Below are positions 1-12,200 of a stretch of 64,000 nt of DNA, one piece after another. Numbering within the stretch: position 1 is the first letter of the stretch; the number at the start of each line of letters is the position of its first letter. Both the position numbers and the translations under genes were made by a program. Below the pieces are notes generated by a model. The model was not told the origin of the DNA, searched no databases, and was given only the letters and a program-made list of their open reading frames with translations. The stretch covers positions 15,115,185 through 15,179,184 of the forward strand of contig NC_043993.1 in NCBI RefSeq assembly GCF_902150065.1. The letters are read 5' to 3'. This DNA comes from Myripristis murdjan (taxonomy: Eukaryota; Chordata; Actinopteri; Holocentriformes; Holocentridae).

Positions 1-31
1 GGGGTTGCCATGGAAGCCAGAAAGGGGTATA

Positions 32-33
<2 letters not shown>

Positions 34-64
<31 letters not shown>
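34..64. repeat. (GT)n microsatellite
   Basis: Uninterrupted GT dinucleotide run near the left edge, probably inside a tpte intron. Confidence 0.9.
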
Positions 65-65
<1 letters not shown>

Positions 66-208
66 CTGCTCATTACTTTTTTCACGTGTACATTTTTGAT
101 GGTTTGAACTCCACAAAACAATGCCCATTCAGCCCTGTGGAAAAGAGGTGCAGGGAGACTGCACAGACTGGAAACCCCGTCAAATCACACGGAAACTATC
201 TGGATGGG

Positions 209-410
209 CAGGGGTGTCAAACTGGTGCCATGGAGGGCCGAGAGGCTGCAGGTTTTCACTCCAACCGAAACTCTGCCAGGTCATTTCACTGATCACCCCA
301 CCTCCAAACAGAGAGAAGGAACTAATCATTGAAACCACCTGGTGGAGTTTTCGGTTGAAATGAAAACCTGCAGCCTCTTGGCCCTCCATGGCACCAGTTT
401 GACACCCCTG
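209..410. mobile_element. Palindromic hAT-type MITE, copy 1
   Basis: A 202 bp near-palindrome. It opens with CAGGGGTGTCAAACT and closes with the inverted form AGTTTGACACCCCTG. The two arms pair over most of their length (CTGCAGGTTTTCA against TGAAAACCTGCAG). It has no coding capacity. A close relative lies at 41558-41761. The CAGGGGTG ends resemble hAT termini. Here the two 8-bp flanks (TGGATGGG and CTCTAAGG) do not match, so the target duplication is not visible. It should lie in the tpte intron after the S3 exon, because the next tpte exons are not found in positions 1-686. Confidence 0.8.
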
Positions 411-686
411 CTCTAAGGTGTACTTGCATTTGGGGTGAACTGTTCCTTTAACAATAGACCTGGGTATCCTGCACACACATTTGAAGGTAATCTGTACAAC
501 CTGTGGATTTAGATATCAACTTAATGTCATGCCCAAATGCAAATCTCCCTCTAGACTCCACACAGCTCTCTGTTTACCTCTGCTGTGCATTCACTGCAAA
601 AGAAACTCCATGTATTCTGTGATTGTATGAATTATTATTAGTAACACCGTGCGGTTAATAGTAGAGAAGGCAGTTGAAGCCAGTAC

Positions 687-1975
687 CTGGGAAAGAGGAC
701 GGGTCCTGACATGTCAGAGAAGGTGTAGATCATGGTGACCACCAGCGTGAGAACCACAACACTGGCATCTACGATGTTCAGTTTGGAGCTGAAATACACC
801 TTGAATCTGAAAGGCAGTCAAGACAGGACATTTACATCCTGCAGCTAGCAGCATGTACCCAGACCTCTGCCAGCATGGGGGAATTATGTATCAGGATTGT
901 AGTAACATTAGCTGAAGGCACAATAGATAGGACTGTTCAAAATAATTAGTAAAGGCGAGCTACAGTTATCTGGTGACAAAAGTGCCATGCAGCAAGTGAG
1001 TCAGTGCGGCTTTTCGGGGACGAGCCCGATACATACCACACCATTTCCTGTCCAACATCCTGTTCATGTCCTGTTCAACAGCTAATCACAGCTGAAAACT
1101 CTCTTTCTGCTGACATGGCTTTCTGGGAGTGTTTGCATCACTCTTTCACACATCTCTTGCTTTCCCTCTCAAGTTAGCCCATCCTTTCCACTCACCCCTC
1201 CACATAGACCCGCAGGAGAACGTCGACGAGGAAGAAGAAGGAGATGGTGAGGGACACGGCCTCTAAGGTGTTTCCGACCTCTCGGTTCTTCTCTGCCAGA
1301 GCTAGGTCCACGATCACCAGCACAAAGTCCACGATGATGAGCACCACACCAAAGATGCTGGAGATAAAAAACAGAGATTTGCTCCATCTTCATCAGCATC
1401 AACGCTTGCACCAGGCAAGGAAAGAGTCTCTGTTGGTAAGAGTTCCCCAAGAATACTCACCGAAACCCGAAGGACATAACAAAAGGTGTTATTTTCCTCC
1501 GGACCTTACTACAGAAGAGAAAGAAGGGACATGTTAGTCAGTAAGTGGGCCTCAAAGTAAAATAGGCTGAATGCAAATATGAGCTCTGTAATGCAAGCCA
1601 TATGAACTTACTAGTACAGAGTATCTGGTTCATCATCCTCCACCTTCCCATCGTCAATCTCCACTGTAGCATCCTCCATCTTATCAATATTTCTTTGGTT
1701 CAGATAGGTAGATATACAGATAGATAAATACCACATGCCATCTTCAAAAGAGCACTGCAGTATTTGTGCACATGATTTAGCAAATGCAGACACATTTATA
1801 GATGCTGCAGTAAAAAACTATAGAATTCACATAAAAGTCCACAAAGAGTAAAGGTTGACGGTCTCATCCTTGTTAGTCATGTTGCTGGTAATATTTATTT
1901 ATTTATTTATTTATTTTTTACTCACCCATTAACACCTGTGGAATCCGACCCTGGAGTGAAATGGATAGTGGTCAT
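687..1975 (-). CDS. tpte: Voltage-sensing phosphoinositide phosphatase (TPTE/VSP), first four coding exons; 3' part outside window
   Basis: Membrane protein in which a voltage-sensor domain switches a PTEN-like phosphatase acting on PI(4,5)P2 and PI(3,4,5)P3. Coding exons on the minus strand are 1975-1926, 1692-1612, 1508-1461, 1357-1196 and 806-687, all with GT-AG borders and matching phases. The first exon, starting MTTIHFTPGSDSTGVNG, is a short N-terminus. The following exons give an acidic stretch (DDEPDTLY), a basic linker (VRRKITPFVMSF), S1 (IFGVVLIIVDFVLVIVDL), S2 (SLTISFFFLVDVLLRVYVEG) and S3 (KLNIVDASVVVLTLVV). S2 and S3 closely resemble human TPTE. The arginine-rich S4, the phosphatase domain and the C2 domain are absent from positions 1-686, so the gene must run off the left edge. 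The start ATG was chosen because the exon joins in frame and matches known fish VSP N-termini. The gene diverges from fgl1. The identity as TPTE/VSP, not HVCN1 or TMEM266, rests on the S1-S3 match. Confidence 0.9.
1893..1917. repeat. (TTTA)n microsatellite
   Basis: About six TTTA units immediately downstream of the donor of the first tpte coding exon (minus strand), inside intron 1. Confidence 0.85.
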
Positions 1976-4919
1976 GGTCGCCTCACTTTGGTCTTACTGT
2001 CTTTTCTCTGGATTTAAAAAATAGAATGAGTAAAAAAAAATGCTTATCTTCCCTCTTAGGCACGCTGCTGGTTACAATGTAAAAAGGAAGACGGAGGACA
2101 CCAACAACAACAGTGTATCATGCCCTGTTGAGGATATTTGAGGAAGTCCATTTCTCTCAGAAACTCTCTCAGAAAGAGAGACACATACTTATAATCAGCT
2201 TCCTTATCAGCATGCAGGAGTTTATGTTCAGCAGCAGCTGATAAAGCAACTACACAGCAATCAGAGCTCTGATAACGAAGCTGAGCATGAACTGATTTTT
2301 TTCGGGGGGTTTGGTGGTGGAGGGGTGCAAACAGCTGAGGCAGGCTAGAAAATTAGAAAGCACCATCAGAAAGAAAGAAACAATCAAACAAGACAGAGAG
2401 AAAGAGACCACGAGGGGAGAAAAGTAAAGTATCCAGTTGTAAAGAAAGAAAGTTATGACCCAGAAATGAAGTATGCACGATTCATCACTGCAAGCAAACA
2501 TGCAGACGACAAATCGGATTAAATAATACTAACCGTGCAATGTTGAGCTCATCTGGGCCACGCACAGCTCCTCGGTCCGCTCCTCGCCTGGGTCTGTTTG
2601 TTTGGTTTATTCAGTTGAGACGCTGTTGATTGCCCCAAAAACTCAATGAATCGCCTCTCGTACCGCCTGCCCACTGTTACGATTGTCATCCGTGATATTA
2701 TACGAGGGACTGTCTTGTGACTCTTTCTTGTGAAGACAGAGGGAACACGGTTCAAGGTTAACTGGGTAGTGTTTTTTTTTTTTTTTTTTTTTTTTAATCC
2801 ATCCACTATTCCTCCTCTGTTTTGCAAACGTAGCGGTTTCGGACTTCCTGGACCGCAAGAAAAAAGCTCAGCCCTTTCCTCTTGCATTACTTTCCCTCAG
2901 TTTGCTTTCACATCAAGCCGAAGCCAGCACGGCCAGCTTGTTCCCTGTTTCTCGCCGAGAATTAAAAAGATAAAAAAAAAAAAAATAATAATAATAATAA
3001 TAATACAAAACTTGTTTTTAAAATACCACACCAAAAGCACATCTCACTCCTCCTCCTCCTTGGTGACATCTGGTTTTAATAACTGTGCCTGCATTCCCAA
3101 GTTGAACGCGGGATGGTCCCATCTTTGTAAACTGCATAACTTTTTTAAGACTGTTTTGAGAGTACACCATCTCTTTTGAATGATCTGGAATTATGTGAGA
3201 TTACGGTAATTAGGGCAACATGAGTCCAGGTTTGTACTAACCTCTGATTAAAACAAAGAAAAAAAAAGTTTTTAATTCTAACAATCTCACAGGATCCTTG
3301 AGAAAATGGAAATTCATGAACATGTCCTGCAGCTAATACAGTGTTTACAAGCAGGACAAATGGTTGGAAAAGGGTCTTTTGGCTCAACCTGGTGTAAGGT
3401 GGGGGTGGGCTGTGCATAAAGGTCAAGTTGATCATGCCCTAAGGTGTGAAATGTTACACAGCATTAGGGTTAAAGTGTCATCTCAGCTACATAGTAGTTA
3501 TGGTGAAAGTTTTGGTGAAAGGATGGTGAAAGTTTTTATTGTGCTGCACTGGCAGGTCTATTACACTGACACAGAAGAAAACAGTGTTAAGATCTTAGTA
3601 CTTTAATGCCAACAAACCACTGATTAAAAAGGAAGCAACTGTGGGATAATGGGATTCCTGACTTATCTTAATTACTTCTTAAAGATTGTAACTCTAATTA
3701 GATTGAAATAAGTTGAGCCACTGCTTAGCTTGCCCTGGGGCAAGTAACACATTTTACTCCAACCACAACTTATCAGGCCTGCAATTATGTTAACACACCA
3801 TATCACAATATGACCTCATGTTTCACTCTCCCACCACTTCATTCATAATCTCTCTTCATCACCAACTTTTGTAAATTTGTTATGTGTTATCTAAATTGGC
3901 AATCCCATGATTATTTTTGATTAATTTTAGGTATGGTCAAGATAGGCTAACAAGGCGTGACTCCTGTCATCCAGCATTTCAACCTATCCCTGTCTCCCAT
4001 ATTATAGTATATATTTAAACTGATAATGGTTACATGAATTTTAGGATAGGTTCTGGTAGAGAAAAACAAAAGTGTAAAACAAAATACACATCAATGCCTA
4101 CTTTTAGCAAAATGTGATAAATCTTTGCTCAGACTGGTTATATTAATAAACAACCAAAAAAGCACCACTTTATGGTTGATTATGATTGATTTTCCAATGG
4201 ACAATGCCTCTGGTATGTTAAGAATGGGGTGAACTTAACACTCTCCGCAGAAAACATGGTCTGCAGGGGCTGTGCAGCTCAGGCATCAGCTACCCTTTCC
4301 ATATCCTTGTAAGTGAAACAGCGGGGGAAAGCGTAAAACTGGCCTGAGTTCAGTGTTGGCATCACTGGATCCAGTGAATCATACCTGGCTCTAATGTGGA
4401 CATGCAGAACCATCCAAACCTATAAATATACCACCGATTTTTACGGGAGAGAAACACACTGAACCTGGACAAAACAAGAGGAAGAGCCATGAAATGAAGG
4501 TAGGAATGTGGCGCAGAGATATTTAAAATAAGGATTTTTTCCCATATACTGTACAATATTGAATATAGTTTTTGTACTTTCAGACTGATATAGCACAAGA
4601 GAGACTCTGTAACAGTCATGGGATTGTTGCTGTATGCTGGCACTGGTGTGCAGCCTGACATAACTTCATTTACACAGCTCCCCGTATGGTATTCTTCTTT
4701 CTTATGGGCCTTGGATTTTTTTTTTTTCTTCTTTTTTTTTCTTTGTAATGTGGACTAAAATTTGTAACTCAGGTGAAAAATGCGTCCTGATTTGTTTTAT
4801 TCTGTGGTTATTTCAAGGATACATTTTCATGTGATTGGCAACCATTAGCATGATATTGGATCCATGAATGCTAAGTAGAAATAACACAATTCTTTTGACT
4901 TTGGTTTAACTTGCATAAG
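1976..4919. other. tpte upstream region and tpte-fgl1 intergenic DNA
   Basis: No coding gene is recognised. On the minus strand a donor-like CACG|GTTAGT with the exon side ending at 2534 could close a 5' untranslated tpte exon spanning roughly 2534-2600. The moderately CpG-containing stretch around 2560-2900 is the likely tpte promoter area. A (TAA)n run sits near 2984-3003 and there are several poly-A/T tracts. On the plus strand, GAGCCATGAAATGAAG followed by a GTAGGA donor near 4490-4514 is the only upstream site that joins the first sure fgl1 exon in phase, but it would add only two codons. Other open frames here look accidental. Confidence 0.5.
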
Positions 4920-7900
4920 GCTGTGTACTCGTGCGGAGCGGAGCATGCAGCCCTCAAGCGCAGCATTAGGAGCCTGGAGAACAAACTCTTGATTGGGGCT
5001 TGGCAGATTGATTACTTGCAAAGGCATAAATACTTCCGTCCTTTGCAATCCACTGTGTCTGACCCGGACACGGACCCTGACATAACCCCAAACAGCAATA
5101 TAACTGACAGCTCTAATACGGCATTGGTGAATCCTCTTCCACCGGCAGGCAACGTCATTGTACATGACAAAGGTAAGGTCTTTTTTGAAGCCTCAACATG
5201 ACAACAACATGAGCTATAACATGATTTACAGTGCATTCAGAAAGTATTCAAACCCCCTTCACTTTTTTTCACTTTTGTTATGTTGCAGCCTGATGCTAAA
5301 ATCATTTAAATTCATTTTTTCTCATTAATCTGCACTCAGTACCCCATAATGACAAAGTGAAAATAGAATTGTAGATTTTTTTTGTAAATTTATTAAAAAG
5401 AAAACAAAATGAAATATCACATTGACATAAGTATTCAGACCTTTTACTCAATACGTAGTTGAAGCATCTTTGGCAGCAATTTCAGCTTCGAGTCTTTTTG
5501 GGTATGACGCAACAAGCTTGGCACACCTGGATTGGAGGATTTTTTGCCATTCTTCTTTGCAAATCCTCTCAAGCTCAGTCAGGTTGGATGGGGACCATCG
5601 GTGGACAGCCATTTTCAGGTCTCTCGAGAGATGTTGGATAGGGTTCAAGTCAGGGCTCTGGCTGGGCCACTTTAGGACATTCACAGAGCTGTCACTAAGC
5701 CACTCCTATGTTGTCTTGGCTGTGTGCTTAGGGTCACTGTCATGTTGGAAGGTGAACCTTCGGCCCAGTCTCAGGTCCTGTGCAATGTGGAACAGGTTTT
5801 CATTGAGGATATCTCTGCTCCATTCAGCTTTCCCTCAACCCTGACCAATCTCCCAGTCCCTGCTGCTGAAAAACTCCCCACACCATGATGCTGCCAGTGT
5901 GATATTTCAGTTTTTCCTTTTTAATAAATTTACAAAAATTTCTACAATTCTTTTTTTACTTTGTCATTATGGGGTACTGAGTGTAGATTAATGAGAGAAA
6001 AAAAATAATTTAAATGATTGTAGCATCAGGCTGCAACATAACAAAAGTGGAAAAAAATGAAGGGGGTCTGAATACTTCCTGAATGCACTGTAGATTTTGC
6101 TGAGCGATCTTTAATGCCTCTACTTTTAAATACCATCTTTCTAGATTGCTCTGAGCTGTATGACAGACTGAGACCACCCAGTGGTTTCTACCGGATCAAA
6201 CCCAGACCAGACCAGGAGCCATTTTTGGTCTACTGTGATATGGAGGACGGGGGAGGCTGGACGGTGTTTCAGAGACGACGACATGGAAGGGTGGACTTTT
6301 ACAGGTGATTTATTATACTCCCATACAAAAGGTAGCAAAAGTATGAAATAAAATTAGTAGATGTCACACAGCCCTTGCACAAAGGCAAGCATCAGGCTGT
6401 ACTGTAGAGGCTGATAGAGATTACATTATGTGAGGTAATATGATGTCTACCTAATAGCTTATCTCATTTTATTTTAGGGACTGGGTGGACTACAGAGACG
6501 GCTTCGGTGACTTTAAAATGTGGAATGATGAGTTTTGGTTGGGGAATGAGCACATTCATTCTCTACTCTTAGAAGGTCGGGTTCACATTCCCAGCAAATC
6601 CAAATCTTTGTCACCTAGAATTAATTTAATCATTAAATCCTACATTTATAATAAGTTAACAAACCCCTCTTTCATGTGTGGTTTAATATACCACAGTCAG
6701 ATCCAGGTCAAATGGTACTATTTTAACCTGCTAGGATACTAGGAATTGACAACATTATGACAAATCATATCGTGTCAGGTAATATTATCAAACACAGAAA
6801 GATACACAAAAAAGTTTTTCCTGGTCTAAACCTTCTGTCAGCACATTGCATGCATTATGCCCACCCTCCAAAGTAGGACATAACAAACCACTCAAAGTAT
6901 TTTCAGACACTATTTGACCTGAATCTGACCACAACACAATACAACAGATCCCTCACTCTGTGTCTGGTTTTGTCTGAAGGTAAGAATTTGGTGAAGATAG
7001 ATCTAATGGACTGGAATGGCCAGAGAACTCATGCATTTTATGAGAACTTCAGAATCACTGATGAGCAGGTCAGAAAAAATAGTTTTACAAAACTCATCTA
7101 AGTCTCTAGAAATAACTGTGATCCCCCACAAACATTGCCTGTTCTAACGTTATTTTCAGGATAAGTATCGTCTCCAATATGGACAGTACAGTGGGCAAGC
7201 CGGTGACGCTCTGACTGGAGGCGGGGGCATGGTGGAGCAGTGGTCTACCTGCCTCAGTGGCATGCAGTTCAGCACCAGGGATCAGGTGAGTCCCCCCTGA
7301 CATTATATAATGTTTTCATGTAGTCTATGGTTGTAACATTAAGGAAAACATTATTGATGGTGATAGTCCAATTGATGACAAGGATAGCTCTAATGATTAT
7401 GCTGGAAATTGACAGGACAATGACCGCTACCTTCAGGGCAACTGTGCTCAGGAGAATAAAGCAGGCTGGTGGTTCAACAGGTGAGTCACTTCAACTGGAG
7501 TCTAGTGTAAGAGTAGCAGTGCTGTTTCTGTGATGCCCTCATCCTGCTTTGAGGTGGTGTATTTTTTTATTGTATTAAAATGTTGGCAAGACCTTTGGTG
7601 CTAAGCAGTTTTAGCTACTGTTGCACTGCACATCCCAGAGATCACTTGGAAACTGCTATTATTTGACATATTCTTTCCTTTCATGTGATATAAATAAAGC
7701 TTGCATCTCTGCAGGTACAAATCTTATTTGTCTGTTCAACCACAGTGACTAATGCTGTTCATGCTGACTAGCAAGTTCTATCCATTATGAAAAAAAAAAT
7801 GCATTTGCTGCTGCTGAAGACACATCACTGTTTGTATGGCCACAAAAAATCCCCAGTAAATAGTTACTCATCTATTTAGAGCAGCAAGTGTAACCAATGT

Positions 7901-8230
7901 AAACGTTTCCATGACCTGTCTGCTGGTGGAATCATGACTGTTATTTCAATCAGCAATAGATAGTAGTAAAACATATTTATTTTAAAACTATGAAAATGTG
8001 CCACATCATTACAAGAACTATGACACCTGAGTGCTGTGCCAACTTTCAGATGTCATGCAGCCAACCTGAATGGAAAGTTCTACCGTCGAGGGAAGTACAC
8101 GGCCCAGAATGACAACGGTGTGGTATGGGGGACCTGGAAAGGCCTTTGGTATTCCCTTAGACACACAACCATGAAGGTTCGGCCCCTGCTTTTCTTGGAC
8201 AGCATGGGCAGTGGAGCAGGGGTAAATTGA
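4920..8230 (+). CDS. fgl1: Fibrinogen-like protein 1 family (fgl1/fgl1b type), N-terminus unresolved
   Basis: Secreted fibrinogen-domain protein; mammalian FGL1 (hepassocin) is a liver-made growth factor and LAG3 ligand. Exons: 4920-5172, 6145-6304, 6478-6575, 6980-7068, 7160-7285, 7416-7480 and 8050-8230, phases consistent, 323 codons plus stop. The first exon gives a coiled-coil stem ([20 protein letters not shown]) and an acidic linker. Exons 2-7 are a complete fibrinogen C-terminal domain starting [18 protein letters not shown], with [18 protein letters not shown], a calcium-site [18 protein letters not shown] and [13 protein letters not shown]. The cysteine pattern fits the family. I could not find a signal-peptide exon upstream of 4920, so the true start is open; the family needs one. 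The 972 bp first intron holds a Tc1 copy. The gene faces thsd1 tail to tail. FGL1 is preferred to FGL2 because of the short stem and the wording near the CHAANLNG motif. Confidence 0.85.
5229..6090 (-). mobile_element. Internally deleted Tc1/mariner transposon
   Basis: 862 bp element inserted at TA: TA at 5227-5228 and 6091-6092 flank CAGTGCATTC on the left and the inverted GAATGCACTG on the right. The terminal inverted repeats run for about 190 bp (including ACCCCATAATGACAAAGTG and its complement). Minus-strand frame 5684-5448 is the C-terminal part of a Tc1 transposase, with [10 protein letters not shown] carrying the region of the third DDE residue and KSR-like [14 protein letters not shown] near the end. 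Only scraps of the centre remain and the N-terminal DNA-binding half is missing, so it cannot move by itself. It sits in the first sure intron of fgl1. Confidence 0.93.
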
Positions 8231-9261
8231 TAACACAAGGGTCCAGATTCCTTAATGTAATATGAACAAAAAGAGCAATGAGTGAGCAAAAGAAATAATA
8301 GCCAACAAAGGAGGAAATCATACTTTTGTGCCATGTTTTAAGTCTTTTTGTTATCCTTGCCCTGCTTGCTTCGTTATTTTAAGATGATATTAAAAGTAGA
8401 TGGCTTGTAATCTTGTATTTCATTGTAAGCATGTGCTATCCATAAATGGTTAGGATTTATATCAAACAATAAAACAAACAGCATTTTAATAATGATGTCT
8501 CCCTGCTATTCATATTTGATTGCCCTCAAAAATGATTACAGATGGATACTGTAGCTCTGTCTCATAACTTATGTGCTCTGCAGGAAAAAAAAATGTGAAA
8601 AATGTTTGAAATTGTTTATGATTCAAAGTAAAAGGTGGAGGATTTTATAGTCCAAACTACACATTCAAAATGTCCCTTAACAGTAAACCACATCAAAATG
8701 AGAACAGCGGTCATCATAGTACAGCACTGTACAGTAGTACTGCACGGCATGGTAAAAATAACATATTCAACAGTGTAGGACAATCACACAATCTTCCCTT
8801 TTGTTTGTTTGCTCATCTAAACATACAGAAATAATATTGTCTTCACTGACACAAAACCATTGTTATAAGTAGTGCTGATTTTTGTAGGCCCATGATGTCA
8901 CAACACATACAGATACAGAACACCATATTAAATATGACTTAAAGCATATGATGCGCGATGTCAACCAGTAATCAATATGCAAAGAAACTTGGACTTGGAT
9001 TTCCAAAAGTGTCTGAGGTGTAAGAGCATTTTGGCTTCAGCATGAAGCAGTGGCCAAGTGGCCAAGTGGCCAAGTGCTGAGATAATTTTAGAAAATTAAA
9101 AGAAGCCTTATTCTGCACACTGGTATACCAGTGAACTGATATGGCAAGTAAACATGTTCATTCGGTAATGTCTTACAAACCCTGAAATACAAAACATAAT
9201 TGCAATAGAAAAAAAAAAAAAAATAGGTATAGTTAGGAATATAAATCTGTGTGTTTGTGAC
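8231..9261. other. Convergent fgl1-thsd1 3' region
   Basis: Contains the 3' untranslated regions of both genes. For fgl1 a poly(A) signal AATAAA lies at 8468-8473, about 240 bp past the stop. A short GTGGCCAA run (three copies) occurs at 9050-9076. No further gene seen. Confidence 0.6.
8468..8473 (+). terminator. Candidate poly(A) signal of fgl1
   Basis: Canonical AATAAA on the coding strand 238 bp after the fgl1 stop codon; position is reasonable for a short 3' UTR. Not confirmed by cleavage-site data. Confidence 0.5.
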
Positions 9262-12200
9262 CTATTTCTCCTCCACTACATATGCTGGGGACAGGTCTAA
9301 GTCCAGCATCCTCTGCTCTGCCTCACTCAGCCTGTAGGCAGAGCCGTCACTGCTACTATAGTCTCCAGACATTGGCAGAGAGCGGCAGCGACCTTTCCTC
9401 TGCTCTGAGCTGGAAGCACTAAAGGTTGAGCTGCGCTGCCGCGCCTTGTGGCCAGAGGAAGACTGTGCCTCCTTTAATTTCCGGGCCAACATGTTCCTCT
9501 GGATAGGCGACGGACCACGGCGGTTCCAATTTTGTTCTGCCCGTTCTAAACCCAGGCGATCCCCACTATTAGAACTGACAGACCCCTGTGCTGGTCCACC
9601 AATCCCTGAGATTCCTCTTCCTCCTCCTGTCCCACCACTCCTCTGCCTCTCTCTTTCCCCTGTGCCATTGACATCTGTTTTACTGGACATGTCAGGTGCT
9701 GAAATGGCATTAGTGTTGGTCCCTGTGTGTTTGAGCTCACTTTTGTTAGAAGAAACAGCTGTCTCTATCCAGGGTGTCCTCTGGTCACTTCCATAGGGTC
9801 GGGACTTGGTCCAGTCTGACGCCCCATGCTCTGGAATGGGGTAAGAGGAGAAAGAGGGGTATGGCTGACTCTCCCTGGCAACTTTGGTCCAACAGCTTCC
9901 CTCAGGAAGGGTGCGGGAGCCCACCTGGAAACAACAACATAGATGAATTTATTTTGTAGTAATTCTTAAACTTGCTAAAGTTCTTAACAGACCCACACTG
10001 ATGCAAACTGTCATATACAGTTTAAGGCATTAATAAAATCGGATAGGTAACCTGGGTCATGCTTCTTTCTCTGAAGTGTCCAGAGTGTGTGGCAGGTGGA
10101 GGCTGGGGTTTGGTGTCATTAAAACTGGAAGTCCGGCGGAAATGGGGATTCTTCTGATATGAGTTTCCTCCTCCTGCGTCCCCTCCATTTCGGAGTCCTG
10201 CCAACCCACTCCTCTCGACCATCTCAACCCAGTCAGCAGTGCGGTCACGCCATTTTGAGCTGCCCCCACCTGCATAACCAGAAACAGGAGGCCCTAGGAC
10301 CAGCTCCACTCTGGGACTCAGTCTGTCTGGCATGGTCTTAGAAGTCTGCAGCTGGGGTCTGGGCTCAGAAAAGGGAGCTGCGATACGGAAGTGGCTGAGG
10401 TTCGCCTCCTCCTGGAGGCCAAGAGGGACAGAGCCGGTGGTAAGCCCAGATTGAATGAACCCTGTGGGTGTAGGAGTGGGTGAGTTCGTAGGTGAAGCAG
10501 ATGTCTCCAGCAAGGTATCATGGACTGGGCTTGAGGAGACATGGTATAGCTGAGTGGCCTCCTTCAGCCCTTTCTTTTTCATTTCTTTCAACTGCTGCTG
10601 AGCCAGGCGATACCTGAAAAGACATCAACATTTTTTTTAACACAACAACTGACAGAACGAGTCCAACATAATTTATTTGAATGTACAGAATGCTCTATGC
10701 TAGCTGAAAGTAAAACTAAGGATATGTCTCATTTGTAAGGAAGCAATCAAGCCTCTTAGCTATTCTAGGCACATTATGTTATGATATAACCAACGTTTTT
10801 GGCTTAGCCTAATGCAAAGGCCTTGTGGAATATTCTGTGCAGTAAATGAATCTCTTTCCTGTTTCCCCATAACAAAGGGATGTATCCTGTACTTCCTACT
10901 TTAATGAGCCTGTAATGAGATGGGAGGCAGCCATATTTCCCCCAAAATGCTACTTAACCATTAAGCTTCCTTGCAAATGAGAAATACACAATGTTTTATT
11001 CATACCCAAATATAGGCGGCAGCATCTTTTGACCTGATGGAGACAGCCTCTCTGGATCCTGTGGCAGAGGAACCACCAGGGGCTGTGAAAGAGGCTGACT
11101 GCCCAAGGGAGGCCTGTCTTTCTGGCCAACACCCATCCCAAGGCCCCCTGGTGGGCCCTGGCTCTCTGACAAGCTGGGCCTTTGGAGGCTGTGCCCACAT
11201 ATGGAGGCCTCATCAGAGAGCTTGCGTCCCCCAGGGGAATGCATGGAGCCTCGCCGCACAGAGCTGCACTGAGGGGCCCGGCAAAGCTTTCTCCACACAG
11301 TGACTACAACAGTTGCCAAAATAACAGCCAGGCAAAGGCAGATACCAGCCACCACAACAAGGTTACCACCTAGAGGTGCAACTCCTACTGGTGCAGGGGG
11401 GAGGGATGGGGATGGGGCAGGCAATGCTGAGGAAGGAAAGAAGACAATAATGTAAAAAGCATGCAATAGTGCTCATTCTGCACTGCTACTCCATCTGTAA
11501 GAACATTTTCTAGAAAGAGGAGTGAACTTCTTCCAAACATCCAAATGCTCTTTCATTTTTGAATGGGGGAAACAAAACAGGTATTAGAGTGATAATGACG
11601 GAGCGAAAAGAGTGCAATGCTAGAAATAGAATAAACTAGGCAAGGACTTGGATGATAGAAGAATAAAGTAGAAATGATGGACAATGAACAGAAAAGAGAA
11701 AGGAGAGAAGGCAGCAAGGAAACTGACCGACACAGTCCTCCAGTGAGCAGAGGGACTGTTCCTTCACCATGCCGGTGCACTGCAGCCCTCCCGCACTGGA
11801 TGGCAGCAGACAATCACGGACACGTTCCCTCACCCCCTCTCCACAGCTCACACTGCACACACTCCATGGCTGCCAGGGACCCCATGACTCTGCAGCAAGA
11901 CACATGACAAAAGCATGTCATATCCAAGATCAATAAGTGACTTTATAAGCCGTGCCTAGATTCTTCCTAGCTTCTTTCCAAATACAGCACAGTGTTGACT
12001 TTGTAATATAGGTTGTAATCTCCATATGTCTGGTCTTGCAATAACTATATGGAATACAGTAATATTTGAGGGGAACAAAAGGGCAGTGTACACGAGACGA
12101 TGGTAAAGACAGAAGAAACCGAAAATACCCTTCAAAATTATGCATTTCTGTAATAATAACAGAAGACATTTGAAAAGTAATTTCTGTAAATAACATGATC

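Noticed and set aside
687-1975. Alternative identity as proton channel HVCN1 or TMEM266
   Set aside because: S2-S3 text (FFFLVDVLLRVYVEG, FSSKLNIVDA) fits TPTE/VSP, and the N-terminal exons match fish VSP style.
2549-3179. Overlapping frames on both strands around a poly-T/poly-A tract upstream of tpte
   Set aside because: Poly-Lys and poly-Phe runs from homopolymers, no domain, no splice context.
9050-9076. Three-copy GTGGCCAA run near the fgl1-thsd1 junction
   Set aside because: Too short to be more than local slippage.
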